A stretch of DNA of 64,000 nucleotides from Streptomyces albiflavescens (GTDB lineage Bacteria; Actinomycetota; Actinomycetes; Streptomycetales; Streptomycetaceae): NCBI RefSeq assembly GCF_014645835.1, contig NZ_BMMM01000019.1, positions 124,001 through 188,000 of the forward strand, in the 5' to 3' direction. The notes beneath the pieces were generated by a model that saw nothing but the letters and a program-made list of their open reading frames with translations, had not been told where the DNA came from and did no database searches. How positions within the stretch are numbered: position 1 is the first letter of the stretch; the number at the start of each line of letters is the position of its first letter. Positions 1 to 8,308 of the stretch are shown here, in pieces. The position numbers and the translations under genes were made by a program.

Positions 1-1886
1 ACATCGGCCGGGCCGTCCGTGCCCACGGCGACTGGCGCCCGGCGCTCGACAGCCTGCGGCCGCACACCGCGCGGCTGTGGCGCAGCCTCACCCCCGAGGA
101 GCGGGCCGAGTTCCTGGAACGCGAGGGCGCGCTGTGGAACACCCATCGCCATCGGATGGCGCCCGCGACGGCCGAGTCGGTGTCCCGTGCCCGTACGGCC
201 CGGCGACTGCGGGTGCATGCCGGAGCGGTCACCGACGCCACCGTCCTGAACGACGGGTCGTTGCTGGTCGTGCTCTCCAACGGCCAGGAGGTCCATACAG
301 GTTGGGTCATCGACTGCACCGGACCCGGCCCGCGTCTCGAAGACCCCTTGTGGAGTTCGCTGTTCGACTCCGGTGCCGCGGTGCGCGGTCCGCTGGGCAT
401 GGGCGCCGCGACGCGAGACGGCCGTCTTCTCGACGCCGAGGGCCGCAGTGAACACGGGCTGTTCACGCTCGGTGCTCCCCGTCGCGGGGAGCTGTGGGAG
501 ACCACCGCCGTCCCGGAGATCCGTGTCCAAGCCGCCGCGCTCGCACAGGAGTTGCTGGCGCCGCTGTCGCCACCCCGGCGAGCCGTTCGCCGACGGCCCG
601 TCGACGGGCACGGGCTCTCGCTGTCCACCCACGCCGAGGCGGCCGCCGCCTATCGCACCGGGCTCGACCGGGTCCTCAAGGTCAGGGCCGGAGCGGAGGC
701 GGCCTTCGGGCGCGCGGTCTCTCTCGACCCCGGATTCGCGCTCGCGCACGCCGCGCTCGCCCTGCTCGGTCACGAGTGCGGCGCCGACGTCGACGTACCC
801 AGGGCCCTCGCCGACGCACAGCGCTCCGCGCGCGAGCGGGCCGACGAACGGGAGCGTTCCTTCGTGGACGTCGTCACGCGGCGCGTCCACGGCGAACCCT
901 CGGACGGGGGCGCAGACGCCCTGCTCGGGCATCTCGACCGGCACCCCGCCGACGCGCTGGCGCTCGCCGCCGCCGTGCCCACCATCGCCTTCTCCGGCAT
1001 CAACGACCTCGACGACGCCTACGCGCTGCGCCTGGTCGAGCGCACCTCGCCCGCGTACGACGGGCACTGGTTCCACACGTCGCTGCTGGCCTTCCTGCGC
1101 CAGGAACAGGGCCGCTTCCACGAGGCCGCCGAGCTGGCCCACCGCGCTCTGGCCACCGAGCCCGCCTCCGGGCACGCCGTGCACGCGCTCGCCCACGTCC
1201 ACTACGAGTCGGGCGCTCACGAGGTGGGCCGCGACTGGCTCGACGCCTGGGTGTCCGGGCAGGGCCGGGGCGCCGTCCACCGGGCGCATTTCTCCTGGCA
1301 CATCGCGCTGCACGAACTCGCCCTGGACGACCGCGCCGCCGTACGCAAGCGATGGTTCGCGCAGCTCGCGCCGGGGCGGGTGACCGGGGTGCGGGCGCTG
1401 GTCGACTCCGGGTCGCTGCTGTGGCGGGCCCGGCTGAGCGACAGCTGGCGTGGGCAGGTGCCCGCGGCGGACGTTCTCGACACCGTCTCGCGCGAGGTGG
1501 TCGAGCGGCCCGCGACCGCGTTCACCGCGTTGCACGCGGCGGTCGCCCTCGCCGCCGCCGGGGACGTGGCGGCCCTGCGCCGCCTGCGCGACCACGCCGC
1601 GGGGGCCGATCCCGTCCAGCGTGAGGTCATCGTCCCGCTCTGCCAGGCCTTCACCGCCCTGATCGAGGAACGCTTCCACGAAGCCGCCCGCGGCCTCGAC
1701 GCCCTCCTGCCGGCGCTCCGCAAGGTCGGCGGGAGCGCGGCCCAGCGCGAGGTCGTCGAGGAGACCCTGCTGTACGCCCTTGTCTCGGCGGGCCGTTGCG
1801 ACGCGGCCCGGCGACTCCTGGACACCCGCCTCGACCGCGGGGCGGCCCCGCGGGACCGGCGGCTGCTCGCCGCGCTGCCGGGCTGA
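1..1886 (+). CDS. FAD/NAD(P)-binding (YdhS-like) protein fused to a TPR domain, 5' truncated
   Basis: The reading frame is open from base 3, so the start lies left of the window; 627 residues are visible. The first ~190 residues are the C-terminal part of a YdhS-like FAD/NAD(P)-binding oxidoreductase: VIDCTGP, then the LFTLG..RRGELWETTA..EIR signature near visible residues 155-175. From about residue 200 to the end the protein becomes an all-helical repeat region resembling the StaR-like TPR family (cd05804), beginning around LSLSTHAEAAAAY. No in-frame ATG, GTG or TTG lies near the junction, so a true fusion is more likely than two genes. Homologues of the two halves are normally separate proteins. 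The substrate is unknown. It is convergent with the MMPL gene. Confidence 0.75.
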   Translation, partial: IGRAVRAHGDWRPALDSLRPHTARLWRSLTPEERAEFLEREGALWNTHRHRMAPATAESVSRARTARRLRVHAGAVTDATVLNDGSLLVVLSNGQEVHTGWVIDCTGPGPRLEDPLWSSLFDSGAAVRGPLGMGAATRDGRLLDAEGRSEHGLFTLGAPRRGELWETTAVPEIRVQAAALAQELLAPLSPPRRAVRRRPVDGHGLSLSTHAEAAAAYRTGLDRVLKVRAGAEAAFGRAVSLDPGFALAHAALALLGHECGADVDVPRALADAQRSARERADERERSFVDVVTRRVHGEPSDGGADALLGHLDRHPADALALAAAVPTIAFSGINDLDDAYALRLVERTSPAYDGHWFHTSLLAFLRQEQGRFHEAAELAHRALATEPASGHAVHALAHVHYESGAHEVGRDWLDAWVSGQGRGAVHRAHFSWHIALHELALDDRAAVRKRWFAQLAPGRVTGVRALVDSGSLLWRARLSDSWRGQVPAADVLDTVSREVVERPATAFTALHAAVALAAAGDVAALRRLRDHAAGADPVQREVIVPLCQAFTALIEERFHEAARGLDALLPALRKVGGSAAQREVVEETLLYALVSAGRCDAARRLLDTRLDRGAAPRDRRLLAALPG

Positions 1887-2223
1887 GCGAGGCGTCTCGA
1901 ACCGGGTCCCGTTCGACATGTGTCTCGGGCGACCTGTGACGAACCGCCGGCACCCCCGACTCCGGAGCCGGGAGCGCCGGCCCCCGGCTCCGGAGCCCCG
2001 CCGCGGACCTCGTCGTGGACCTCGTCGTGGAGCCGCGCGCCGCCCTTGCGCAGGGCGGGTTGGCGGCAGCCCTGGAGGTTTACCGGTCCGGCAGACGCCT
2101 GGGACGGACAGCGAGGACCAGGAATTCGGGGGCGACCAACTGGCGGATCCTGTGCGGCCGTTCGCGGACAGGGACAGTCCGTCCTCGCCGCCGGGCAGCG
2201 GGGACGGACTGTTGGATCAGCTC
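1887..2223. other. Intergenic region with no convincing gene
   Basis: This 337-base gap separates two convergent genes. Short open frames exist in all phases, but none has a good ribosome site or recognisable protein. The phase giving DLVVEPRAALAQGG could be a gene remnant but cannot be supported. A direct repeat of GACCTCGTCGTG occurs at about 2006-2029 and a strong hairpin lies at the right end. Confidence 0.6.
2174..2212. terminator. Hairpin between convergent genes
   Basis: A perfect 11-base-pair stem (ACAGTCCGTCC / GGACGGACTGT) with a 17-base loop sits 12 bases past the MMPL stop codon. There is no T-run, as is usual in actinomycetes, so bidirectional termination is inferred from placement and stem strength. 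Confidence 0.55.
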
Positions 2224-4449
2224 TCAGACACTGGTCAGTTGAGGCTGAGGCGACGCCTCCTCACTCACTCCGAACCGGTCGTGCGCCCGCCGCATGGCGC
2301 CCGGCGCCCACCACGCGCGCCGCCCGAGCAGCGCCATCGTCGCCGGTACGAGGAGCATCCGTACGACGGTCGCGTCGATCAGCACGGCGAGCGTGAGCCC
2401 GAGGCCGATCTGCAGGATGGGGGAGAAGCCGCCGGTCATGAACGCCCCGAAGACGATCGCGAGGAGCAGTGCCGCACAGCTGACCACGCGTCCGGAGCGG
2501 CGCAGACCGGTCACCACGGCCTCCTGGGCGTCGCCGGTCCGCAGCCAGGTCTCGCGCATCCGGGCGAGGATGAAGAGCTCGTAGTCCATGGCGAGTCCGA
2601 AGGCGATCGCGATGATCAGCGGCGGAGCCGTCAGGCTGAGCGAGCCCAGCCCTTCGGCGCCCAGCGCCCCGGCCAGATGGCCGTCCTGGAAGACCCAGAC
2701 CACCGCACCGAGCGCGGCGCCCAGGCTGAGCAGTGTGGTCGCGATGGTCCGCAGAGGGATCAGGACCGAGCCGGTGAAGGCGAAGAGCAGCGCGAAGATG
2801 CCGAGCAGAACGGTGGCCGCCGCCCAGGGCGCCCGCTCGGCGAGCATCTCGCGGAAGTCGACCAGCCGGGCCGCGACGCCGGTGACCTCGACGGGCTCGT
2901 TCCCGCGCACCTGCCGTACCCGCTCGACCAGGTCGGTCGCCGCCTTGCCGTCGACGCCGCCGGTCGGCTGGAGGTGCACCAGCGTGGCGCCGCCCGGGAG
3001 GGTGCGGGAGTCGGTCGTGTCGGAGAGGGCGCGGATCCGGGCCACCATGTCGGGGGCCGCGCCGGGGCGTACCACCACGGTCACCGGCGAGACGCCGGTG
3101 CCGGGCGGGAAGTGGGCGTCCACGGTGTCGTACAGCTGCCGTGCCTCGGTGTTGGAGGGCAGTTGCTTCGCGTCCCCGATGCTGATCTTCATTCCGGCGA
3201 CAGGCAGCGCGAGGACCAACAGGGCCGGGACGAGGGTGGCCAGGATGACGAGGGGACGGCGCGCGGCGAATCGGGCGACGCGGGCGAAGACGCGGCCCTC
3301 GTTGTCGGGATCGGTGCCGGACTTGAAGCCGAACCTGGAGCCGGCCTTGGCGTCGGCGTCCTCGCGAGGAGCGCGCGCCGGTGCGATGCGGGCGCCGGTG
3401 GGGGTCCCCCCGCGCGAGCGCAGCCGAGCGTGGGGGAGGGTCAGAAGTGCCGGCAGCAGGGTGAGCGCGGCCAGCATGTCGACGACGACCACGGCGGCCA
3501 CGGCCAGACCCATGCTGCGCAGGAACGGGCTGGGGAACACCAGCAGCCCGGTGAGGCTGACGGCGACCGTGAGTCCGGAGAACAGGACGGTCCGCCCGGC
3601 GACGGCGACGGTACGGTGCACGGCCTCGATGACGTCGTCGGTGTGCCGTCGCTCCTCGCGGAAGCGGACCACCATCAACAGCGCGTAGTCCACGGCGAGT
3701 CCGAGGCCCAGCATGGTGGTGACCTGGATGGCGTACACCGAGATGTCGGTGAACTGGCTGAAGGCGAAGAGCGCCAGGAACGCGCCCGCGACTCCGCTGA
3801 TCGCGATCAGCAGCGGCAGCCCGGCCGCCCGCAGCCCGCCGAAGACGACGAGCAGCAGCGCCAGGACGACCGGCAGGGAGATCAACTCGGCTCGCTGTAC
3901 GTCCCCTTGGGCGCGCCCGCTCATCTGCTGGCCGAGCAACAGGCCGCCGCTGACATGGACTTGGGGCGCGTCGATCTGCCGAATGCGCTCGGCTGCCGTG
4001 TCCACGGCCTTCTTCTTGTCCTTGAACTTCAGGTCGCCCTTGAGTGTCACCGGGATGACGAGGGCCTCGCCGTCCTCGGAGGTGAGGCCGTGGGTGGTGT
4101 AGGGGTCGGGCACCTCGGCGACTCCCGAGACCGTACGCAGGTCGGCGACGACACGACCGACTTGGGACCGCAGGCCGGGGTCGGAGACCGCGGTGCCCGC
4201 GACGACGGCGGTGATCGACTCCCCGCTCTTGTCGACGCGGTCGAGGTAGTCGGCGGCCCGGGCCGACTCGGTGCCAGGGACATCGGGCACCGAGTCGACG
4301 AGCCGGCTGAACACGCCCGTGCCGAGGCCGAAGCCGATCAGCAGCATGAGCAGCCAGACGAGGATCACGGTGAGCGGGCGGCGGGTCGCCGCCCGGGAGA
4401 TCGTGGCGAGCACGGTACGCCTCCCGGCGGTGGGTGCGGTCGGTGACAT
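2224..4449 (-). CDS. MMPL family (RND superfamily) membrane transporter
   Basis: This 741-residue polytopic protein has the MMPL layout: one N-terminal membrane helix (residues ~28-48), an extracytoplasmic domain, a block of five helices (~190-330), a cytoplasmic linker, a second lone helix near 385-405, a second external domain and a final helix block (~520-700). GLGLAVDYALLMV and FGLAMDYELFILARMRE are the paired family motifs whose acidic residues drive proton coupling. Family members export lipids or drugs; the substrate here is unknown. ATG at 4449 was chosen, with GTG two codons upstream as the alternative. The linker contains an in-frame repeat insertion (3397-3441). The gene lies downstream of a two-component pair on the same strand and may be its target. 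Confidence 0.9.
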   Translation of the reverse strand: MSPTAPTAGRRTVLATISRAATRRPLTVILVWLLMLLIGFGLGTGVFSRLVDSVPDVPGTESARAADYLDRVDKSGESITAVVAGTAVSDPGLRSQVGRVVADLRTVSGVAEVPDPYTTHGLTSEDGEALVIPVTLKGDLKFKDKKKAVDTAAERIRQIDAPQVHVSGGLLLGQQMSGRAQGDVQRAELISLPVVLALLLVVFGGLRAAGLPLLIAISGVAGAFLALFAFSQFTDISVYAIQVTTMLGLGLAVDYALLMVVRFREERRHTDDVIEAVHRTVAVAGRTVLFSGLTVAVSLTGLLVFPSPFLRSMGLAVAAVVVVDMLAALTLLPALLTLPHARLRSRGGTPTGARIAPARAPREDADAKAGSRFGFKSGTDPDNEGRVFARVARFAARRPLVILATLVPALLVLALPVAGMKISIGDAKQLPSNTEARQLYDTVDAHFPPGTGVSPVTVVVRPGAAPDMVARIRALSDTTDSRTLPGGATLVHLQPTGGVDGKAATDLVERVRQVRGNEPVEVTGVAARLVDFREMLAERAPWAAATVLLGIFALLFAFTGSVLIPLRTIATTLLSLGAALGAVVWVFQDGHLAGALGAEGLGSLSLTAPPLIIAIAFGLAMDYELFILARMRETWLRTGDAQEAVVTGLRRSGRVVSCAALLLAIVFGAFMTGGFSPILQIGLGLTLAVLIDATVVRMLLVPATMALLGRRAWWAPGAMRRAHDRFGVSEEASPQPQLTSV
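3397..3441. repeat. GC-rich palindromic repeat inserted in frame in the MMPL gene
   Basis: The element begins GGTGGGGGTCCCCCC and ends GTGGGGGAGGGT, with a GAGCGCAGCCGAGC centre. It encodes LPHARLRSRGGTP in the cytoplasmic linker of the transporter. A relative at 23512-23557 encodes LPRTHGSPRPGGSP in the same phase, and another occurs at 54819-54856. Confidence 0.75.
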
Positions 4450-4567
4450 CGCCACTCAGCGTGCTGCCGGACAGGGGGCCGGCGGATCGCCGGGGGGAGC
4501 GGTTTCGGGAACTCCCCCGCGCGACGGATACCGGATCCGGCCTCACTCCTTCGAGGGAGTCGGACCT

Positions 4568-4612
4568 GCCCGCCCTTCGGGCGACGACGGGAAGGTGACG
4601 ACAGGCCCTAGG
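4568..4612. repeat. Dispersed repeat, copy 1 (direct)
   Basis: A small hairpin (GCCCGCCCTTCGGGC) is followed by GACGACGGGAAGGTGACGAC and AGGCCCTAGG. It is nearly identical to 4744-4789. It also forms an inverted pair with the segment immediately to its right (4611-4638), giving a long imperfect palindrome centred near 4610. Confidence 0.7.
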
Positions 4613-4638
4613 CCCTGTCGTCAAATTCCCGTCTGCCC
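4611..4638. repeat. Dispersed repeat, inverted copy
   Basis: GGCCCTGTCGTCAAATTCCC followed by GTCTGCCC is the reverse complement of the repeat core at 4752-4783. It is nearly identical to 51897-51924, 47 kb away, which makes it a dispersed family and not a local duplication. Confidence 0.7.
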
Positions 4639-4743
4639 CGCGACGCCATGCACGCACTCTCGCCGCACCGGGCACAGACCCAAGTACATCCAGTACGAGG
4701 GCCTGTGCCCGGCACGCCGAGAGCACGCACCTGACGCCGCAGG

Positions 4744-4789
4744 GCCCGCCCTCCGGGCGGACGACGGGAATTTGACGACAGGACCTAGG
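4744..4789. repeat. Dispersed repeat, copy 2 (direct)
   Basis: Same order as copy 1: hairpin GCCCGCCCTCCGGGC, then GACGGGAATTTGACGACAGG and ACCTAGG. It ends at the stop codon of the response-regulator gene (4785-4787), so the repeat supplies the end of that gene. The rest of the 4450-4784 gap shows no gene. Confidence 0.7.
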
Positions 4790-5453
4790 AGGCGCCGGGT
4801 GTCACCAGACCCGTCTCGTACGCGCAGATCACCGCCTGCACCCGGTCCCGCAGTCCCAGCTTGCCCAGCATGTTGCTGACATGGGTTTTGACGGTGTGTT
4901 CACTCACGAAGAGCGTCGTCGCGATCTCCGCGTTGGACAGGCCGCGGGCGAGCAGCCGCAAGGTCTCCTCCTCGCGGGCGGTGAGGGATTCGAGGCGGGC
5001 CGGCGCGGGTTCCGTGGCCGCCTCGGCGTGGCGGCGCCGGGTGATGTCGGCGACCAGACGGCGGGTCACCGAGGGCGCGAGGAGCGAGTCGCCCGCCGCG
5101 ACGACACGGACCGCGTGCACCAGGTCGTCGCGCCGGACATCCTTGAGCAGAAAGCCACTCGCTCCCGCGTACAGCGCCTCGTACACGTACTCGTCGAGGT
5201 CGAACGTGGTCAGCATGACGACCTTGCAGCCGGACTCCGCGCACACCAGGCGGGCCGCCTCCAGGCCGTCCATGTGCGGCATACGGATGTCGAGCAGCAG
5301 CACGTCGGGCGCGTGCTCCCGTACCGCCGCCACGGCTTCCACGCCGTCGCCGGCCTCCGCGACCACCTCGATGTCCGGCTGCGCCTCCAGGATCATGCTG
5401 AAGCCGCTGCGCACCAGCTCCTGGTCGTCGGCGACCACCACGCGGATGCTCAT
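4785..5453 (-). CDS. NarL/LuxR-type response regulator
   Basis: The 222-residue protein has an N-terminal receiver domain (residues 1-118) with acidic pair DD near 9-10, phosphoacceptor Asp in LLLDIRMPHMDG near 53 and the conserved Lys in FLLKDVR near 105. A C-terminal LuxR-type helix-turn-helix (about 150-215) carries LTAREEETLRLLARGLSNAEI. It is translationally coupled to the histidine kinase upstream: its ATG overlaps the kinase stop (ATGA). The neighbouring MMPL transporter on the same strand is a plausible target. The final codons lie in a dispersed repeat. Confidence 0.95.
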   Translation of the reverse strand: MSIRVVVADDQELVRSGFSMILEAQPDIEVVAEAGDGVEAVAAVREHAPDVLLLDIRMPHMDGLEAARLVCAESGCKVVMLTTFDLDEYVYEALYAGASGFLLKDVRRDDLVHAVRVVAAGDSLLAPSVTRRLVADITRRRHAEAATEPAPARLESLTAREEETLRLLARGLSNAEIATTLFVSEHTVKTHVSNMLGKLGLRDRVQAVICAYETGLVTPGAS

Positions 5454-6712
5454 CCCAGGGCCGCCTGCCGGTCGCCGGTGGCGGGCAGGCGTACGGCGAC
5501 ACGGAAGCCGCCGTCGGGACCGCGCCCCGAGTCCGCGCTGCCACCGCAGGCGGCGGCCCGCTCACGGATGCCTATCAGCCCGTGACCGCCGGGTGGCGTG
5601 GTCGGCCCACCGGTACCCGGCCCCCGCCCGTCGTCCGTCACCGTGAGCGTCAACGCGTCCTCCGTCCAGTCGAGTTCGACCCGTGCCGTGGAAGCGTACG
5701 CATGCTTCACGGTGTTGGTGAGGGCCTCCTGCACCACCCGGTAGGCGGCGACCTCGGTGTCCGCGGGGAGCGGGCGGGGCACACCGGTCGTGCTCAGGTC
5801 CACCCGCAGCCCCGTGGACTCCGCGACCTGGCCGACCAGTGCGGCGAGCGCCGCGATGCCGGGCTGCGGCAATCGCGCCGATGTCCCGTTCACCTGCTCC
5901 TCCTTGAGCACGCCGAGGATCCGCCGCAGCTGCCGCATCGCGTCCCGCCCGCTCGTCGCGATCGCGTCGAAGGCCGCCTCGGCGCGTTCCGGATCGCTGC
6001 GCACGACCACCGGGCCGGCCTCGGCCTGCACCACCATCAGGCTCACCGCGTGGGCCAGGATGTCGTGCATGTCCCGGGCGATCCGGGCGCGTTCCTGCGC
6101 CGTCGCCCGCGCCGTGTCGGCGGCACGCTCCCGCTCCAGACGGCGCGCCCGGTCCTCCAGCTCCGCGGTGTACGCGCGCTGGACGCGGGTGAGGATCCCG
6201 AGCGCGTACGCGCTGAGGAAGCTCGTCAGATGGAAGGCGTACTCGAAGGGCTGGGCGTGTGCCTTGGCCATCATCGTCAGTGAGGCGCCGACCAGCCAGG
6301 TCACCAGCATGAACCGGCGTTGCGCGGGCGGACAGAGCGTGGCCACGGTGTAGAGGACGACCAGTCCGCCGTAGGCGACGTTCGGCGGCGGCGCGTGATA
6401 CACCGCCATGGCGGGCGTACAGATCGACACCGCGCAGGCGGACAGGAAGGGCGCCCGCCGCCGCCACACGAGCGGCACCGCGGTGCCGACCGCCAGCAGG
6501 AACCCCTGCCATGTCAGCCGGTCGTCGCCCTCGTCGGGGAATATCCACTGCAGCGAGGCGGCGAACAGCACCAGCGCGGCGAGCGCGGTGTCGAGGACGT
6601 AGGGATGCGTCGTGCGCAACCGCGAGAAGACCGACCGCCATCGGACCGCGGTGGGCGAGAACACCGCCCGCCAACGTGAGACGGCGGGAGTGAACCAGGA
6701 CTGAGCGGACAT
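5450..6712 (-). CDS. Sensor histidine kinase (HisKA_3 / NarX-type)
   Basis: This 420-residue membrane kinase has four to five hydrophobic segments in residues ~40-165, a short coiled linker rich in Arg and Glu (~170-200), and a HisKA_3 dimerisation helix with ERARIARDMHDILAHAVSL; the phosphorylated His is near residue 212. The HATPase domain has the N-box in VVQEALTNTVKHA and the G-box in VTDDGRGPG and GGHGLIGIRERA. The start ATG has an AGGAG ribosome site seven bases upstream. No large extracytoplasmic sensor domain is present, suggesting that the signal is sensed within or near the membrane. It forms an operon with the response regulator. Confidence 0.95.
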   Translation of the reverse strand: MSAQSWFTPAVSRWRAVFSPTAVRWRSVFSRLRTTHPYVLDTALAALVLFAASLQWIFPDEGDDRLTWQGFLLAVGTAVPLVWRRRAPFLSACAVSICTPAMAVYHAPPPNVAYGGLVVLYTVATLCPPAQRRFMLVTWLVGASLTMMAKAHAQPFEYAFHLTSFLSAYALGILTRVQRAYTAELEDRARRLERERAADTARATAQERARIARDMHDILAHAVSLMVVQAEAGPVVVRSDPERAEAAFDAIATSGRDAMRQLRRILGVLKEEQVNGTSARLPQPGIAALAALVGQVAESTGLRVDLSTTGVPRPLPADTEVAAYRVVQEALTNTVKHAYASTARVELDWTEDALTLTVTDDGRGPGTGGPTTPPGGHGLIGIRERAAACGGSADSGRGPDGGFRVAVRLPATGDRQAALG

Positions 6713-6797
6713 ACAGGGCTCCTCTGGGCAAGGGCCGTCCCAGTATCCCGACCCCCGGGCGGCGAAGTCCTCACCGATGAGAGGGATTTCCGGCGTC

Positions 6798-7565
6798 CTA
6801 CGCGTCGCGCGCGGCCCGCGTGTCCGGCTGCCATCCGAGCGCCCGCGAGATCCCGCGCGCCGCCAGCCGTACCGCCGGGATCAACACCGGTACCCGGCCG
6901 TCGGCCTGGGGCACGACCACCGAGACGGCCGCGACGACCGTCCCGCCCGCGCCGCGGACGGGAGCGGCCACCGACAGGGCGTCGTCGGTGACCTGACGAC
7001 TGCTCACCGCCACTCCCGTGCGCCGCACTTCGGCCAGCAGGCGGCGCAGCCGAGCCGGATCCGTGACGGTGTGCGGGGTGAACGAGGCGAGCGGGCTGTC
7101 GCAGTACGCCTCCTGGAGCGCCGCCTCGCCGTGTGCGAGGAGCGCGAGCCCGACGCCCGTGGCGTGCAGCGGCCAGCGGGCGCCCACCTGGATGCGGACG
7201 CCGACCGCGGAGCGCCCGGAGATCCACTCGATGTAGACGACCTCGGAGCCGTCGCGGACCGCCAACTGCACGTTCTCGTGGGTCGCTTCGTACAGGTCCT
7301 CCAGGTACGGGAGCGCGATCTGCCGCAGTGCCAGGCCCCGGGGAGCGAGCGCCGCGATCTCCCACAGCCGCAGGCCCACGTGGTAGACGCCGTCCTCGTC
7401 CCGCTCCAGGGCACCCCATTCGGTGAGCGCGCCGACCAGCCGGTGGGCGGTGGTGAGGGTGAGCCCGGCCCGGCGGCTGATGTCCGACAGGCACAGCGCC
7501 GGGTGCTCGTGGTCGAAGGCGGCGAGCACGGCGAGCAGGCGGTCGGGCGCGGACAGGGCGGTCAT
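6798..7565 (-). CDS. IclR family transcriptional regulator
   Basis: The 255-residue protein has an N-terminal winged helix-turn-helix (residues ~5-65: LSDISRRAGLTLTTAHRLV) and an IclR effector-binding domain (~75-245) with VQLAVRDGSEVVYIEWISG, RWPLHATGVGLALLA and the late SVAAPVRGAGG strand. Its ATG overlaps the MarR stop by four bases, so the two regulators are co-translated. They are divergent from the SDR-amidohydrolase-acyl-CoA synthetase-MaoC operon and probably control it. IclR proteins often respond to aromatic acids or short carbon compounds; the effector here is unknown. Confidence 0.92.
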   Translation of the reverse strand: MTALSAPDRLLAVLAAFDHEHPALCLSDISRRAGLTLTTAHRLVGALTEWGALERDEDGVYHVGLRLWEIAALAPRGLALRQIALPYLEDLYEATHENVQLAVRDGSEVVYIEWISGRSAVGVRIQVGARWPLHATGVGLALLAHGEAALQEAYCDSPLASFTPHTVTDPARLRRLLAEVRRTGVAVSSRQVTDDALSVAAPVRGAGGTVVAAVSVVVPQADGRVPVLIPAVRLAARGISRALGWQPDTRAARDA

Positions 7566-7990
7566 GAGTTGAGTTCGGTCTCCGCGACCCGTTGCAGCAG
7601 GGCGTGCAGGGTGGCTCGCTCGGCGGGGTCGAGGGGCTGGAGCAGATCGTTCGTGACGCGCAGGCCGGCTTCGTCGGTGTCGCGCAGGAAGGCGCGGCCT
7701 TCCTCGCTCAGCACGACGATGCGGCTGCGGCGGTCGTCCGGTGCAGGGCGCCGCTCGGCGAAACCGAGCTTCTCCAGGTCGTCGACGAGCCCGACGATCG
7801 CGCTCGGGTCGTAGCCGAGCCGTGAGCTCAACTCCCGCTGCAGCGCGCCTTCGGTGGTGGCGAGGAAGCGGAGCAGCGCGTAGTGGCGCAGGCGGAGCCC
7901 CGACTCCTGCAGGAACGTGTTGAACAGCTGCCCCGAGCGCAGCCCCAGCCGGTACAGGAGGTAGCCGGTGTCCGCGTGCAGTCCGCGCAT
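7562..7990 (-). CDS. MarR family transcriptional regulator
   Basis: The 142-residue winged-helix regulator has helix H1 in TGYLLYRLGLRSGQLFN, a DNA-reading segment ELSSRLGYDPSAIVGLVDDL and the wing RRPAPDDRRSRIVVLSEEG. ATG at 7990 was chosen because AGGAA lies about ten bases upstream; the frame extends further but has no better start. MarR proteins bind palindromes and release them on binding phenolic or CoA-type ligands. A TTGACGTCAA palindrome lies in the promoter of the divergent catabolic operon (8212-8221). The following IclR gene overlaps it by four bases. Confidence 0.93.
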   Translation of the reverse strand: MRGLHADTGYLLYRLGLRSGQLFNTFLQESGLRLRHYALLRFLATTEGALQRELSSRLGYDPSAIVGLVDDLEKLGFAERRPAPDDRRSRIVVLSEEGRAFLRDTDEAGLRVTNDLLQPLDPAERATLHALLQRVAETELNS

Positions 7991-8119
7991 CCACGGTTCC
8001 TGGGCATCGATGGGGGCAGAGCCCTCGGCGTGGTGTGTGGTGCGCTGCTGACGTGCGATGACGGGCTCCCTGGGCCGGGCCCCGGGCGGGGCGGTTCGGA
8101 TGTACGTCCGTACGGCACG

Positions 8120-8155
8120 ACGCCGTACCGCGCTCGCGATGACGCCGTACCGCGC
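8120..8155. repeat. Paired 14-bp direct repeat in the regulator/catabolic intergenic region
   Basis: ACGCCGTACCGCGC occurs at 8120-8133 and 8142-8155, 22 bases apart (two helical turns). The left copy is also half of an inverted pair with CCGTACGGC at 8109-8117. This arrangement suits a regulator binding one DNA face, possibly the IclR protein; the assignment is inference. Confidence 0.45.
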
Positions 8156-8210
8156 ACAGCTTCGCGTCGTACTACGCACAGCATGACGCACCGATGAGTC
8201 AGCAACAACT

Positions 8211-8240
8211 ATTGACGTCAACAATTATTGTCCTTAGCTT
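8211..8240 (+). promoter_or_regulatory. Promoter with overlapping MarR-type operator
   Basis: TTGACG (8212-8217), a 17-base spacer and TAGCTT (8235-8240) resemble a vegetative promoter. The -35 box is embedded in the perfect 10-base palindrome TTGACGTCAA. A second small palindrome, CAATTATTG, lies in the spacer. Repressor binding here would block the downstream operon. Confidence 0.55.
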
Positions 8241-8308
8241 CGATCTCGTAGCCGCAGCTCGGCATTCCAGGCCGCGCTCGCTGATCCGAAGCATTGAAGG
8301 GACCCCTC

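Noticed and set aside
2015..2242. Possible small gene encoding 75 residues
   Set aside because: It starts inside a simple repeat, lacks a ribosome site and runs into the MMPL gene end; it may be a relic but cannot be supported.
1780..4446. Long plus-strand open frame of 888 codons across the MMPL gene
   Set aside because: It is antisense to a well-recognised transporter, has the charge-rich repetitive composition typical of high-GC shadow frames and shows no family motif.
7991..8224. Extended N-terminus for the MarR gene
   Set aside because: The extra 78 residues have no homologous character, would cover the repeat and operator region, and ATG 7990 has its own ribosome site.
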